NCBI GenBank assembly: GCA_018815245.1
Contig: JAHIXK010000005.1
Span: 124,001 to 188,000, forward strand
Length of the DNA stretch: 64,000 nt
Origin: Gammaproteobacteria bacterium
Lineage (GTDB): Bacteria; Pseudomonadota; Gammaproteobacteria; Burkholderiales; Burkholderiaceae_B
Reading direction: 5' to 3'
This document shows positions 48,612 through 57,612 of this stretch, piece after piece. The notes below the pieces were generated by a model. That model worked only from the letters and a program-made list of their open reading frames with translations, was not told the DNA's origin and made no database searches. A program made the position numbers and the translations under genes. Positions within the stretch are counted from its first letter, which is position 1. Each line of letters opens with the position of its first letter.

Positions 48612-48982
48612 GGTGCGCTGCTTAGAAAAATCACCAGCCTGGCCAGCTGGTTGCCTGCATCGCCTTCGAATGCGTCTGTTACCTGCACCTCAACCCGTCT
48701 GAAGTTCGGGTTGGGGGTGTTTGTAATTTCAACACGGCAGGTGAAGCGGAAGTTGCCTTGCGGGCACGCATGCTGTGCGGTTTGCGCGCTGGGGAATACG
48801 CCAGACACGCGAATAAAGTTGGCCGTGCTTTTTGCGCTCCATTGTGCATACTGGCGCTTGATCATGTCGTCTTGCTGAATATTCAAATTGCCAGCCGCTT
48901 TCAGGCAGGCGATCAACGCCACGGCAATAATCGTCATGGCAACCAATGCTTCAATCAGGGTGAAACCGCGCTGCACATTCAT
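48608..48982 (-). CDS. gspI: T2SS minor pseudopilin GspI
   Basis: 124 residues. Prepilin leader MNVQRG followed by FTLIEALVAMTIIAVALIA; the head ends VTDAFEGDAGNQLARLVIFL. It is the central component of the tip complex. The overlap with gspH and gspJ is 4 nt each side, a compact operon arrangement. Confidence 0.92.
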   Translation of the reverse strand: MNVQRGFTLIEALVAMTIIAVALIACLKAAGNLNIQQDDMIKRQYAQWSAKSTANFIRVSGVFPSAQTAQHACPQGNFRFTCRVEITNTPNPNFRRVEVQVTDAFEGDAGNQLARLVIFLSSAP

Positions 48983-49488
48983 AGGCTTTGGCTGTTCCTG
49001 TTCAGCACCGTGTTGGGTTTGCCCACCCGAAACACACCGCTGGCCTGGCTTTCAAGCACCACCTGCACCTGGTTGCGTTGAAGCACAATGGCCTGCCGCG
49101 TCAGCCCCGCCTGGCTTTCAAGGGTCAGAAATTTGTTTTCCAGCCCTTCGTTGATCAAGGTTACTTTGAAGGGGCCGTTGTCCCATTGGCGAGCGCGCAG
49201 CATGGGCTCCGTGGATACGGGCACCCAACGGCTGCCGGTGAACTCTTCGAAGGTGTAACCTTCATCCCCGGCCACAAAACGAATGTCTTTGGACTTCAAC
49301 AGCGATTCCTGTTGCGCAATGCGCAGCAACTGCGAAAGTTTTTTCGCATCCGCTTCAAGGTAATTGGAATCGCCGGGTGTGCCCCGAACCACAATAAGGC
49401 CGGCGGCGATCGACAGCACGACGATCACCACCAGCAATTCAAGCAGGGTGAACCCCTGCTTAGAGGCTCCAGGAACCAATGTCGGCAT
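48979..49488 (-). CDS. gspH: T2SS minor pseudopilin GspH
   Basis: 169 residues. Prepilin leader [12 protein letters not shown] followed by [20 protein letters not shown]. The head domain ([23 protein letters not shown], then [12 protein letters not shown]) is of the GspH type. GspH bridges the tip complex to the GspG shaft. Overlaps gspG by 29 nt at its 5' end, more than other pairs in this operon. Confidence 0.91.
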   Translation of the reverse strand: MPTLVPGASKQGFTLLELLVVIVVLSIAAGLIVVRGTPGDSNYLEADAKKLSQLLRIAQQESLLKSKDIRFVAGDEGYTFEEFTGSRWVPVSTEPMLRARQWDNGPFKVTLINEGLENKFLTLESQAGLTRQAIVLQRNQVQVVLESQASGVFRVGKPNTVLNRNSQSL

Positions 49489-49921
49489 TCACGCCCTCAC
49501 CACCGGCTTTGCCGTCTGCGCCAAAGCTCATCACATCCACTTCGCCATTGATACCGGGGCTCAGGAACTGGTAATTGCTGCCCCAAGGGTCAACAGGAAC
49601 CCGCCCCAAGTAACCGCCCTGCTTGTAGTTGCGGGGTTGCGGTTCAGTTGTAGGGCGCTCCACCAAGGCTTGCAGGCCTTGGTCAGTGGTGGGGTAACGG
49701 CTGTTGTCCAAGCGGTACAAATTCAGCGCCTGCATGATGGAAGCGATGTCCTGCTTTGCCGCCACGGCACGGGCCTCGTCGGGGCGGCCCATGATTTTCG
49801 GCACCACCAACGTGGCAAGAATGCCTAAAATCACCACCACCACCATGATTTCAATCAGTGTAAAGCCCTTGCTCAGGCGTTTTTCCTGAACCTCTTTTTG
49901 ATATAAATTTGATTTTTTCAT
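49460..49921 (-). CDS. gspG: T2SS major pseudopilin GspG
   Basis: 153 residues from ATG 49921; ATG 49972 is in frame but no ribosome-binding site supports either start strongly. Leader [19 protein letters not shown] then [22 protein letters not shown], the long helix, and the C-terminal head with [15 protein letters not shown] and the calcium-site region [13 protein letters not shown] and [15 protein letters not shown]. It is the main pseudopilus shaft subunit and the first gene of the gspG-H-I-J-K-L-M-N-D-E-F run. Confidence 0.94.
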   Translation of the reverse strand: MKKSNLYQKEVQEKRLSKGFTLIEIMVVVVILGILATLVVPKIMGRPDEARAVAAKQDIASIMQALNLYRLDNSRYPTTDQGLQALVERPTTEPQPRNYKQGGYLGRVPVDPWGSNYQFLSPGINGEVDVMSFGADGKAGGEGVNADIGSWSL

Positions 49922-50060
49922 AAACAACCGTAATAAAGATCCGAAATTATCCTTGTCGAAGGTTACACCCATTTTATGAATATTTGACAGCGCGCCACAC
50001 GCTTGCAGGTTAAGATGCTTTTCATCACCTGTTCCCCATGCGTCTTCTTCGAGCCACCTT

Positions 50061-50546
50061 ATGAAACTCGCCTTAAAACGACCAATTGCCAGCTTCAGCC
50101 CCTCGCCCCGCTTGGTTCAAAGCCTGCGCATGCTGTTGTGGTTGGCCAGCGTGGCCTTGCTTGTGTGGGTGCTTATCCAGTTGTTTGCGCCTGCCCCTCA
50201 AGTGGCACCTGCAATGCCTGCGCAGGCATCTGCCAAATACCAGATCGACCAATCGCCCGAAGCACGCTTGATGGGTGTGGAAACGGCGGGTGGTTTAACA
50301 CCGCCCTCTGTGAACTTGCTGGGTATTTTTGCCAACAGCGAAGGCAAGGGCGCCGCTGTCATGTCGATTGAAGGCCAGCCAGCCCAGTCCAAACGGGTAG
50401 GCGACGAAGTGGCCAACGGCTGGACACTGGAAGAAGTTGGGCCCACCTTCGCGGTCATGCGCCGCAGTGGGCAACGCCAACAGGTCAACTTGCCCATTCT
50501 GGATGCAGACCCCAGCATGCTGCGCCGCGTGCCAGCGAACGGTTAA
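50061..50546 (+). CDS. gspC: T2SS inner-membrane protein GspC
   Basis: 161 residues. One membrane helix ([21 protein letters not shown]), then an HR domain: [43 protein letters not shown], the homology-region fold that binds secretin N0. No PDZ or coiled-coil C-terminal domain, so this is the short GspC form. It is divergent from gspG, separated by about 140 bp that contains TTGACA at 49984-49989 as a possible -35 element without a well-spaced -10. Separation of gspC from the main operon is common in Burkholderiales. Confidence 0.88.
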   Translation: MKLALKRPIASFSPSPRLVQSLRMLLWLASVALLVWVLIQLFAPAPQVAPAMPAQASAKYQIDQSPEARLMGVETAGGLTPPSVNLLGIFANSEGKGAAVMSIEGQPAQSKRVGDEVANGWTLEEVGPTFAVMRRSGQRQQVNLPILDADPSMLRRVPANG

Positions 50547-50555
50547 CGCTTAAAA

Positions 50556-51338
50556 TTAAGGTTGGGGCTTGCCCATGCCAATCAAGGTTTGGGTCAGGGT
50601 TTTGCCTTCTGCATCCTGAATCTGGATCATCACGGGTTGCCAGTTCAGGTCTTTCGCATACCAAATACGCACAATTTCATCGCCCGGTTCCTCGGGTTTT
50701 GATTCAAATTGCAGCGTGTTTAAGCGCCGGTCACCCTGACCAAAATTCAAGTTCACGTCTTCTTTCTTTTGCAGCGTAAAGACCTCGTTGCCCAAGCGGC
50801 CCGTACTCATGACCCGCAAGGCCAATGTATCGCCCACGGCCAAATTACCGTTGCAGCGCAGGCGGGCAGACATTTGATAAATCATGCTAAGGCGGTCTTG
50901 CAGGCCTTTTTCATAGGGTGCCGATTCGCCATTGCGCTTGAACAGCACCCGCTGCGTTTCGGCATTCAGCATGGATTCTGCCACAGGCTTTTTGCCGCGT
51001 TGTTCCGCATAGTACAGCGGTGTCAGGCCCAGTTGCGGATCCACCAAGCCTTCGCTTTTCTGCGTCAACTGGCCTGAATACAGCAATGCCAAAAACCCCT
51101 TGGCCTGCGAAGTTGATTCCAGTTTGTACTGTGTACCCGCAACCCGCAGTTTGTGCGTGCTGATGGCCAACTCGCCAGGAATCTGGCTGTGGCTTAGTGA
51201 AAAACGCAAATCGGTGTCTTCCACCTGCTTGCCCATGCCTTTGCATGTGGCCTGGGCCGAATTGGCTCCTGCAGTGGTGCCCATGCACAGCACCATCGCC
51301 AAGACCAGTTTCAATACACCATTTTTGTTTTTATTCAT
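50556..51338 (-). CDS. DUF3108 family periplasmic protein
   Basis: 260 residues from ATG 51338; the frame is open to 51440 but overlaps the M15 gene. Signal peptide with basic N-terminus MNKNKNGVLKLVLAMVLCMG then TTAGANSAQA. The mature domain has the pattern of DUF3108 proteins (SQIPGELAISTHKLRVAGTQYKLES, PLYYAEQRGKKP and RIWYAKDLNWQPVMIQIQDAEG), a beta-barrel fold of unknown role. The start overlaps the M15 peptidase stop (ATGA) and it is translationally coupled to it. Confidence 0.85.
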   Translation of the reverse strand: MNKNKNGVLKLVLAMVLCMGTTAGANSAQATCKGMGKQVEDTDLRFSLSHSQIPGELAISTHKLRVAGTQYKLESTSQAKGFLALLYSGQLTQKSEGLVDPQLGLTPLYYAEQRGKKPVAESMLNAETQRVLFKRNGESAPYEKGLQDRLSMIYQMSARLRCNGNLAVGDTLALRVMSTGRLGNEVFTLQKKEDVNLNFGQGDRRLNTLQFESKPEEPGDEIVRIWYAKDLNWQPVMIQIQDAEGKTLTQTLIGMGKPQP

Positions 51339-51805
51339 CGCTTCACAATGCCTTCCAGGTAACCTTCGTTTTTGCTGAAAATGCTCAGGCATTCCCGCCG
51401 GGGTGTTTGGTCCAAGGGTGCTATGGATACATGCACCCATTTGCCAAACTCCAGAATCAGTTGATCAAATTCACATGGCAATTGTGCAATCGCCATGGCC
51501 AAATCACAGGGTGGGCCAAATTCAGGGCACACCACATCGGCTGCCAAACCCCAACAATGTTGGGAATTGGGCACACCGCCCACTTGCGCATTCAAGGCCT
51601 CGGCCCGAAAACCGCTGTTGATCTTTAACGCACCACTGCGAATATTCAGGGACTGTTGAATTTCTCCCAGCAATGCCGACAACCTGCTGAGGTTGCCCAA
51701 TAATTCGGGCGGGCAGCGGTTGTCTAGACCGCACCGCCGCGCAGTGTCAGAATGGCACAAGATGTCCTGACAAAATTCAGGATGAAAACTCAACTTCAGG
51801 TTCAT
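51335..51805 (-). CDS. Peptidase M15-family protein (D-Ala-D-Ala carboxypeptidase or endolysin-like)
   Basis: 156 residues. The M15 zinc motif SQHCWGLAADV (His83, Asp90) is present with upstream NSGFRAEALNAQVGGVPNS, and a downstream WVHVS (His125) completes the metal site, as in phage VanY-like endolysins (M15_3). No signal peptide is evident, so it may act in the cytoplasm or be released by another route. The start is 5 nt from a divergent HAD gene, and a DUF3108 gene follows. Confidence 0.82.
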   Translation of the reverse strand: MNLKLSFHPEFCQDILCHSDTARRCGLDNRCPPELLGNLSRLSALLGEIQQSLNIRSGALKINSGFRAEALNAQVGGVPNSQHCWGLAADVVCPEFGPPCDLAMAIAQLPCEFDQLILEFGKWVHVSIAPLDQTPRRECLSIFSKNEGYLEGIVKR

Positions 51806-51810
51806 TCGTT

Positions 51811-52503
51811 TTGCGCATTCGTTATATTCGTCGTCCCCACGCGGGCTTGTCTGGCAAGGTGTACCTGCTCGACCTGGACAATACCCTGCACCACGCGTCC
51901 ACCCATATTCTGCCCGAGATCAACCGCCAAATGACCCAGTATCTGGTCAAGCACCTTGTTTTGGACCCGCAGCAGGCCAGCGACTTGCGCACCCAATACT
52001 GGTTGCGTTACGGTGCCACATTGCTGGGCATGATGCGCCACCACCAAACCAACCCCCACCACTTTCTGGCCAACACCCACCAGTTTGGCGAACTGAAACG
52101 CTTAAGTTCACGCCACGGCAGTGTGCCGCATCGCCTTCGCGCCTTGAATGGCCTGCGCATTATGCTGACCAATGCGCCCCGTGCCTATGCGGTGGCCTTG
52201 TGTAAAGAGATGGGCTTGTACCGGCATTTGCACGCGGTGATTGCAATCGAAGACATGGTGGTTCATCAAACCTGGCGACCCAAACCCGCCTCAATTTTGT
52301 GGCCAAACCTGAAAAGCAAACTGAAAGGCAAACGGGCTTTGTTGGTTGATGATACTTTCGGGCACCTTGAGCAAGCGGCACGCCATGGCATACAAACCAG
52401 CTGGATCACTTTTCCCGGCCTGGGTTTCAAACCCCGTGGTTTAACCGGGCGGGTAAAGCACCGCATACGGCAGTTTGAAGCCATTCGCACAGCAAAATTT
52501 TAG
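51811..52503 (+). CDS. HAD-superfamily pyrimidine 5'-nucleotidase-like phosphatase
   Basis: About 230 residues from a TTG start; an in-frame GTG at 51859 would delete the strand before the nucleophile and fits homologues less well. HAD motif I is YLLDLDNTL (Asp21 nucleophile, Asp23), motif II lies in LTNAPRAYAV, motif III is Lys in RPKPAS and motif IV is LLVDDTFGHLEQA. The SDT1-like cap spans about 35-110. Family members dephosphorylate pyrimidine nucleotides. Divergent from the M15 gene with only 5 nt between starts. Confidence 0.82.
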   Translation: MRIRYIRRPHAGLSGKVYLLDLDNTLHHASTHILPEINRQMTQYLVKHLVLDPQQASDLRTQYWLRYGATLLGMMRHHQTNPHHFLANTHQFGELKRLSSRHGSVPHRLRALNGLRIMLTNAPRAYAVALCKEMGLYRHLHAVIAIEDMVVHQTWRPKPASILWPNLKSKLKGKRALLVDDTFGHLEQAARHGIQTSWITFPGLGFKPRGLTGRVKHRIRQFEAIRTAKF

Positions 52504-52516
52504 GCACGGCAAAGTT

Positions 52517-53278
52517 CTAGTGGGCACAAACCCCGCACTTTGGGTCTTTGCGAATTTTCATCTTTGTGAATTCACAGCTGCGGGAATCGTAAATTTGCAG
52601 GGTGCTGTACATGGGTTGGCCAAAGCCGGCCAGAATTTTCAGCGCCTCGCTGGCTTGCAGTGTACCGATTACACCGGTCAATGGTGCAAACACACCCATG
52701 GTGGCACAGCGCACTTCCGACACATCGTCTCCTTCCGGGAACAGGCAGTGGTAGCAGGGTGCTTCCGGGTTGTTCAGTTCAAACACGGCCAGTTGGCCGT
52801 CCAGCCGAATGGCCGCACCGGAAACCAAAGGCTTGCCGAATTTTACGCAGGCCCGGTTCACTGCATGGCGGGTTTTGAAGTTGTCGCAGCAGTCCAACAC
52901 CACGTCCACCTGTGCAACCAGTTGCCCCAACTCCTCACCTTCAAGGCGGTGGGGAATTGGCACAATCGTGCTGCAAGGGTTCAAATCATTCAGGTGTTGT
53001 TTTGCCGATTCCACTTTGGCCATGCCCACCCTTGCGGTGGTGTGAAGCACTTGCCGTTGCAAATTGGTCAGGTCGACTTCGTCGTCGTCTGCGATGTAAA
53101 TGGTGCCAACGCCTGCGCTGGCAAGATAAAGGGCGCTCGGGCAGCCTAGGCCACCCGCGCCCACCACCAGCACCTTGGCACTGGCAATGCGCGATTGCCC
53201 TTCAATACCGATTTCATCCAGAAGAATATGACGGGAGTACCGAAGTAGCTCCTCGTCATTCAGGTTCCGCAGTTCCAT
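52517..53278 (-). CDS. moeB: MoeB/ThiF/HesA-family adenylyltransferase
   Basis: 253 residues, E1-like. Rossmann motif VLVVGAGGLGCPSALYLASAG, catalytic RxxR-type segment DEVDLTNLQRQ, and zinc ligands CYHC near 172 and CGVC at the end. It adenylates the C-terminal Gly of MoaD or ThiS for molybdopterin or thiamine sulfur transfer. No moaD, thiS or rhodanese fusion is adjacent, so which partner it serves is not visible. Last gene after ctpA, 11 nt apart. Confidence 0.87.
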   Translation of the reverse strand: MELRNLNDEELLRYSRHILLDEIGIEGQSRIASAKVLVVGAGGLGCPSALYLASAGVGTIYIADDDEVDLTNLQRQVLHTTARVGMAKVESAKQHLNDLNPCSTIVPIPHRLEGEELGQLVAQVDVVLDCCDNFKTRHAVNRACVKFGKPLVSGAAIRLDGQLAVFELNNPEAPCYHCLFPEGDDVSEVRCATMGVFAPLTGVIGTLQASEALKILAGFGQPMYSTLQIYDSRSCEFTKMKIRKDPKCGVCAH

Positions 53279-53289
53279 TGGTGGGCTGC

Positions 53290-54675
53290 TTACTTTTTCG
53301 CGTTTGCGGTTTGTTGGGCCTTGCGGTTTTGCACAACAGGCTTGCCTTTCAGGTAATTCAGGGCTTGCTGCAACTGGTAGTCGTCTTTTTCGCCAAACAC
53401 AATCGGCTTCATGTCCGCATTCTTGCCGTTTTCCGATTTCTTTTCGCTGGGTGTTTCCTCGCCTTTGTCGTTGCTCAAGTGGCGCGTCAGGTCAGCCTCG
53501 CGAACGCGTTCAATGATATCGCCCTCGGGCGTTTCTGTGACCAGGTAATCAGGCTCAATGCCCTTGGCCTGAATGCTGCGGCCATTCGGTGTGTAGTAAC
53601 GTGCTGTGGTCAGCTTGATTGCCGTGTTGTTATTCAGCGGCAAAATGGTTTGTACCGAACCCTTGCCGAAGGTTTGCGTACCCAGCACCTTGGCACGGCC
53701 GTGGTCTTGCAGGGCACCCGCCACAATTTCAGAGGCGGACGCCGAGCCACCGTTCACCACAACAATCATGGGCACGGTTCTGGCGATTGGGCTCAATTCC
53801 TTCAGGTAGTCTTTTTCGCGGCCACGCAGGTAGTCTTCCGGACCCGCCACCAGCTTGCGCTGGGAATCTTCAGTGCGTCCGTCGGTTGAAACCACCAAGG
53901 TGTTTTGCGGCAAGAACGCGGCACTAACGCCTACCGCTGCGTTCAGCAAGCCACCCGGGTCGTTGCGCAGATCCAAAACCAAGCCCTTCATCGGGGTTTT
54001 GGCTTGAAGGGTATTGATGGCTTTTACAAGGTACTCGCCGGTGTGTTCCTGAAACTGGGTAATGCGCACATAACCCACTCCATCGTCCAGCATCTTGGAC
54101 TTCACGCTTTGAACGCGGATCACATCACGCATAATTTTCACTTCAATCGGCTTTTCCACTTCCTTGCGCAGCAAGGTCAGGCGGATCTCCGTTTTGGGTT
54201 TGCCGCGCATCAGGTTTACAGCGTCGGACAGACTCATGCCCTTGGTCGGCTTGTCGTCAATTTTCACGATCAAGTCGCCCGCTTTTACGCCAGCCTTCGC
54301 GGCAGGGGTGTCTTCAATCGGGGAAATAACCTTGATGAAGCCGTCTTCGGTGCCCACTTCAATGCCCAGGCCACCAAATTCACCTTGGGTGCCCACGCGC
54401 AGTTCCTTGAACGCATCGGCGTCCAGATAACTGGAATGGGGGTCAAGGTTGGACACCATGCCGCTGATTGCACCGTTGAAAAGCTTGTCGTCGCCCACGG
54501 GCTCAACATAAAAGTTCTTGATGGCGCCAAACACCTCGGTGAACTGGCGCAACTCGCTCAAGGGCAATGCCTCGGGTTGTTGCCGTTGGGCCACGGCGCT
54601 GATACCAACGCTGACCAACACACCGGCTACCACACCCACCGATACCAAACTGATTTGCCGTAATTTTTGACGCAT
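53290..54675 (-). CDS. ctpA: C-terminal processing peptidase (S41), CtpA
   Basis: 461 residues from ATG 54675 with TAGGAATT upstream; an in-frame start at 54699 lacks a site. N-terminal membrane anchor (9-30), a PDZ domain (about 90-180 with FGGLGIEVGTEDG) and S41 catalytic domain: Ser313 in GGSASASEIVAGA and Lys338 in TFGKGSVQT, 25 apart as in Prc. It degrades periplasmic proteins or trims PBPs and murein regulators. It lies between moeB-like and envC genes, 5 nt from envC. Confidence 0.93.
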   Translation of the reverse strand: MRQKLRQISLVSVGVVAGVLVSVGISAVAQRQQPEALPLSELRQFTEVFGAIKNFYVEPVGDDKLFNGAISGMVSNLDPHSSYLDADAFKELRVGTQGEFGGLGIEVGTEDGFIKVISPIEDTPAAKAGVKAGDLIVKIDDKPTKGMSLSDAVNLMRGKPKTEIRLTLLRKEVEKPIEVKIMRDVIRVQSVKSKMLDDGVGYVRITQFQEHTGEYLVKAINTLQAKTPMKGLVLDLRNDPGGLLNAAVGVSAAFLPQNTLVVSTDGRTEDSQRKLVAGPEDYLRGREKDYLKELSPIARTVPMIVVVNGGSASASEIVAGALQDHGRAKVLGTQTFGKGSVQTILPLNNNTAIKLTTARYYTPNGRSIQAKGIEPDYLVTETPEGDIIERVREADLTRHLSNDKGEETPSEKKSENGKNADMKPIVFGEKDDYQLQQALNYLKGKPVVQNRKAQQTANAKK

Positions 54676-54680
54676 AATTC

Positions 54681-55961
54681 CTACCGACCTTTGGTCCACG
54701 AAACAGGATCGAAGGGTTGTCCCTGATGCCTTAGTTCAAAGTATAAACCAGTATCAAGGTTACCACTGCTGTTGCCAGTTTCAGCAATAGTGTCACCCGC
54801 TTTCACGGAATCCCCGGATCTTTTCAATAATTTACCATTGTTGCCATACACGCTCAGAAACTGGTCGCCATGGTCAATAATCACGATTTCACCGAATCCG
54901 CGCAGCCATTCTGAAAACACAACCCGGCCAGCACCAACGGCCCGAACGCCTTGCCCCGCCTCGGTTGCAATGAAAATACCTTTCCACGACGGGCCTTGCC
55001 CGTCTTTCGACCGGGTTTGCCCGAACTGCCCTGCCACCGTGCCTTGCACAGGCAAAACAAGTCTGCCTTTCAGCTTTGCAAACTCCCCCGTACTGGGCAT
55101 GGGGGGCGGGGCCGTGTATTCCGGTTTTCCCGGCGATTTGCCGCTTCCGCCTGTTTGGCCCTGTTGTTTTTGCTGTTGCGCTGCCATTGCCTGCTTGCGT
55201 TTTGCTTCTTCAATGGCACGGGTCAGCTGGGTAATTACATTGCTCAACCTCGCTTCATCGCGTTGCAGGCGTTTGCGTTCCAGTTCCTGATTCTTCAGTT
55301 TGGAATTCAGGTCTTCGATCAACTGGTTGCGCTCCTCGCGCTGGGCCACCAATTCACGTCGGCTTTTGGTTTGTTCTGCAATGGTGTTGTCCAGTCGATC
55401 CTGCTTTTTTTCAAGGCCCAGTCGAATGGCCTCTAGCTCGCGGGCCTGTGTGGCCTGTTGCACTGCCAAGTCACGTTCGGCTGCAGAAATGCGTTCATAC
55501 CAGTAGCTTTCGCGTGCGGCTTGGCTGGCTGATTTGCCTGCAAGCCAGGCTTGCGTCGGGTTCACTTCCACACGGCGGTACTGATTGCGCATCACAATCG
55601 CAAGCCGCCCCTGAGTATTTTCCAGGTCTTCTTGCAGTTGAATTTCTTCGCTGCCCAGTTTGTTGATGCCTGCTTCAAGTGCATCCCGGTCTTTGTCCAG
55701 CGCATTCAGGCGGTTTTGGGTTTGCTCCAGCCTTTTTTCCAGCAAGCCCAAAGCCTTGGCCGCCTGTTTCTTTTCTCCGCTGGTTTCCCTGATTGCTTTT
55801 TGAAGTACATCCAGCCTTCGGCGAACCTCGTCCCTTTCCTGTTTCACGCCCGCGGGGTCGCGCACCGCACTTTGTGCGGCGGCGGGCAGCGGGGCGGTCA
55901 GGGTGGCGCCAATCATCAACGCCACGCCAATACAAACAATCAAATGGGAATAGGTGCGCAC
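54681..55961 (-). CDS. envC: Murein hydrolase activator EnvC
   Basis: 426 residues. Signal-like N-terminus (HLIVCIGVALMIGATLTAPLPAAAQS), a long coiled coil (about 45-270, with repeated heptads such as RLDVLQKAIRETSGEKKQAAK) and a C-terminal LytM domain. The metal-ligand His of active M23 peptidases is replaced by Trp (SWKGIFIATEAG), so the domain is catalytically dead, as in EnvC, which activates amidases AmiA/AmiB at the septum. Followed by ctpA and preceded by gpmA, an order also seen in enterobacteria (gpm-envC). Confidence 0.92.
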   Translation of the reverse strand: MRTYSHLIVCIGVALMIGATLTAPLPAAAQSAVRDPAGVKQERDEVRRRLDVLQKAIRETSGEKKQAAKALGLLEKRLEQTQNRLNALDKDRDALEAGINKLGSEEIQLQEDLENTQGRLAIVMRNQYRRVEVNPTQAWLAGKSASQAARESYWYERISAAERDLAVQQATQARELEAIRLGLEKKQDRLDNTIAEQTKSRRELVAQREERNQLIEDLNSKLKNQELERKRLQRDEARLSNVITQLTRAIEEAKRKQAMAAQQQKQQGQTGGSGKSPGKPEYTAPPPMPSTGEFAKLKGRLVLPVQGTVAGQFGQTRSKDGQGPSWKGIFIATEAGQGVRAVGAGRVVFSEWLRGFGEIVIIDHGDQFLSVYGNNGKLLKRSGDSVKAGDTIAETGNSSGNLDTGLYFELRHQGQPFDPVSWTKGR

Positions 55962-55967
55962 TGGTTT

Positions 55968-56714
55968 TTACTTGGCCTTGCCCTGGTTTTTCACGGCTGT
56001 CATGGCTGCTTCAATTTCCGCTTGGTCGCCCAGGTAATAGTTGCGAATTGGCTTCAGGTTTTCGTCCAGCTCGTACACCAAGGGGCGTGCGGTTGGAATG
56101 TTCACCTTCAAAATGTCTTCTTCGCTCAGGTTGTCGAGGTACTTGATCAAGGCACGCAGTGAATTGCCGTGCGCGGCAATCAACACCTTCTTGCCGGCCT
56201 TGACGGCCGGGGCAATGCCGTCTTTCCACAGGGGAATGACACGGTCAACGGTGTCTTTCAGGCACTCTGTCAGCGGAATTTCCTCGGGCTTCAGGCGGGT
56301 ATAACGAGGATCATTGCCTGCAAAGCGGGGGTCGTCCACTTTCAGCGGGTTGGGTGCAATTGCGTAGGCGCGGCGCCAAATCAGCACTTGTTCTTCGCCA
56401 AATTTGGCGGCGGTTTCTGATTTGTTCAGGCCTTGCAAGTCGCCGTAGTGGCGTTCATTCAAACGCCAGGCGTGTACCACGGGCAGCCACATCTGGTCCA
56501 TTTGGTCCAGTGCAATCCACAGGGTGCGAATGGCGCGTTTCAACACAGATGTGTAGGCCAAATCAAAGGTGTAGCCTTCGGCTTTCAGAAGGTCGCCAGC
56601 CTTGCGGGCTTCTTCGCGGCCTTTGTCGGTCAGGTCCACATCGGCCCAGCCAGTAAATCGGTTTTCCAGGTTCCATTGGCTCTCGCCGTGGCGCATCAAT
56701 ACAAGTTTGTACAT
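55968..56714 (-). CDS. gpmA: 2,3-bisphosphoglycerate-dependent phosphoglycerate mutase
   Basis: 248 residues. [29 protein letters not shown] contains the catalytic RHG motif (His9) and is the phosphoglycerate mutase signature; [19 protein letters not shown] and [20 protein letters not shown] are further conserved blocks. It interconverts 3- and 2-phosphoglycerate. The envC gene follows 6 nt downstream. Divergent from yibN with a 105-bp gap. Confidence 0.96.
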   Translation of the reverse strand: MYKLVLMRHGESQWNLENRFTGWADVDLTDKGREEARKAGDLLKAEGYTFDLAYTSVLKRAIRTLWIALDQMDQMWLPVVHAWRLNERHYGDLQGLNKSETAAKFGEEQVLIWRRAYAIAPNPLKVDDPRFAGNDPRYTRLKPEEIPLTECLKDTVDRVIPLWKDGIAPAVKAGKKVLIAAHGNSLRALIKYLDNLSEEDILKVNIPTARPLVYELDENLKPIRNYYLGDQAEIEAAMTAVKNQGKAK

Positions 56715-56819
56715 GTTCGGGGCCTTTAAGTTGCTGTCTAATTAGGCAAACCCCCATTTTAGCCTCGATTCAAGGGGATATAATGATCAACCCATCAAGA
56801 CCCACTTATTGCAGGATTT

Positions 56820-57296
56820 ATGTCGCAGGAATTTTTGATTCAAAACAGTTGGCTTATCGCACTCGCCGTTGGCTCTGGCCTTATGTTGATCTGGCCAATC
56901 CTTACCAAAGGCGGAGGCACCCGTGTTACGGTGCCCCAGGCCACGCTGATGCTGAACCAGCGCAAGGCAGTCATGGTCGACATTCGCGACGATGATTTCG
57001 TGAACAATTCAGGCGTTGTACCCAACGCCAGGCGCGTGGCCATCAAAGACCTGAAAGACAAAGCCGGCACCCTGGCCAAAACGAAGGAAACGCCGTTAAT
57101 TGTGCTGTGCCAAACCGGCGCCCGCGCTGGTGCAGCCGCCTCCGTGTTGAAGGCCGCCGGGTACACCGATGTGTTTGTGCTCGATGGCGGCTTGAATGCC
57201 TGGAAGGAAGCCGGCATGCCCGTGAAAAAAGTGCAGCAAGCTGGCGATGCGCCAGTCAAGGCAAGCCAGAGCAAGGTCAAGGCAGGTAAAAAATGA
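56820..57296 (+). CDS. yibN: Rhodanese-like membrane-anchored protein (YibN-like)
   Basis: 158 residues from ATG 56820 with GCAGGA upstream. N-terminal membrane segment (LIALAVGSGLMLIWPIL), then a rhodanese domain with active-site Cys97 in IVLCQTGARAGAA and DVFVLDGGLNAWKEAG. Members transfer sulfane sulfur or act in insertion-related processes. The yibN-grxC-secB-gpsA order is as in E. coli. A perfect TATAAT lies at 56779-56784, but no good -35 pairs with it. Overlaps grxC by 4 nt. Confidence 0.88.
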   Translation: MSQEFLIQNSWLIALAVGSGLMLIWPILTKGGGTRVTVPQATLMLNQRKAVMVDIRDDDFVNNSGVVPNARRVAIKDLKDKAGTLAKTKETPLIVLCQTGARAGAAASVLKAAGYTDVFVLDGGLNAWKEAGMPVKKVQQAGDAPVKASQSKVKAGKK

Positions 57297-57568
57297 GCAG
57301 CAACCATTCCCCCGTTCGCATGTACACCAGTGCAGTGTGTCCGTTTTGTGTGCGCGCTGAACGTTTGTTGGGCGAGCGTGGCGTACAGAATATCGAGAAA
57401 ATCCGTGTTGATCTGGACCCCGCCCAAAAAGAAAAAATGATGGCTGAAACCGGCCGCCGCACTGTGCCGCAAATTTACATCGGCAGCACACATGTGGGTG
57501 GTTGCGACGACCTGTTTGATCTGGATCGAACTGGTAAGCTGTTGCCTTTACTGGGTTTGGCTGAATAA
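57293..57568 (+). CDS. grxC: Glutaredoxin 3
   Basis: 91 residues. The active site is VCPFCVRAERLL (Cys16, Cys19), followed by the cis-proline region TGRRTVPQIYIGSTHVGGCDD. It reduces mixed disulfides with glutathione. Overlaps yibN by 4 nt, and secB starts 44 nt downstream, in the classical order. Confidence 0.95.
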   Translation: MSSNHSPVRMYTSAVCPFCVRAERLLGERGVQNIEKIRVDLDPAQKEKMMAETGRRTVPQIYIGSTHVGGCDDLFDLDRTGKLLPLLGLAE

Positions 57569-57612
57569 GCCACACAAAACCCGTTTATCCATTCATTGAT
57601 AGGAGCCAGCAA

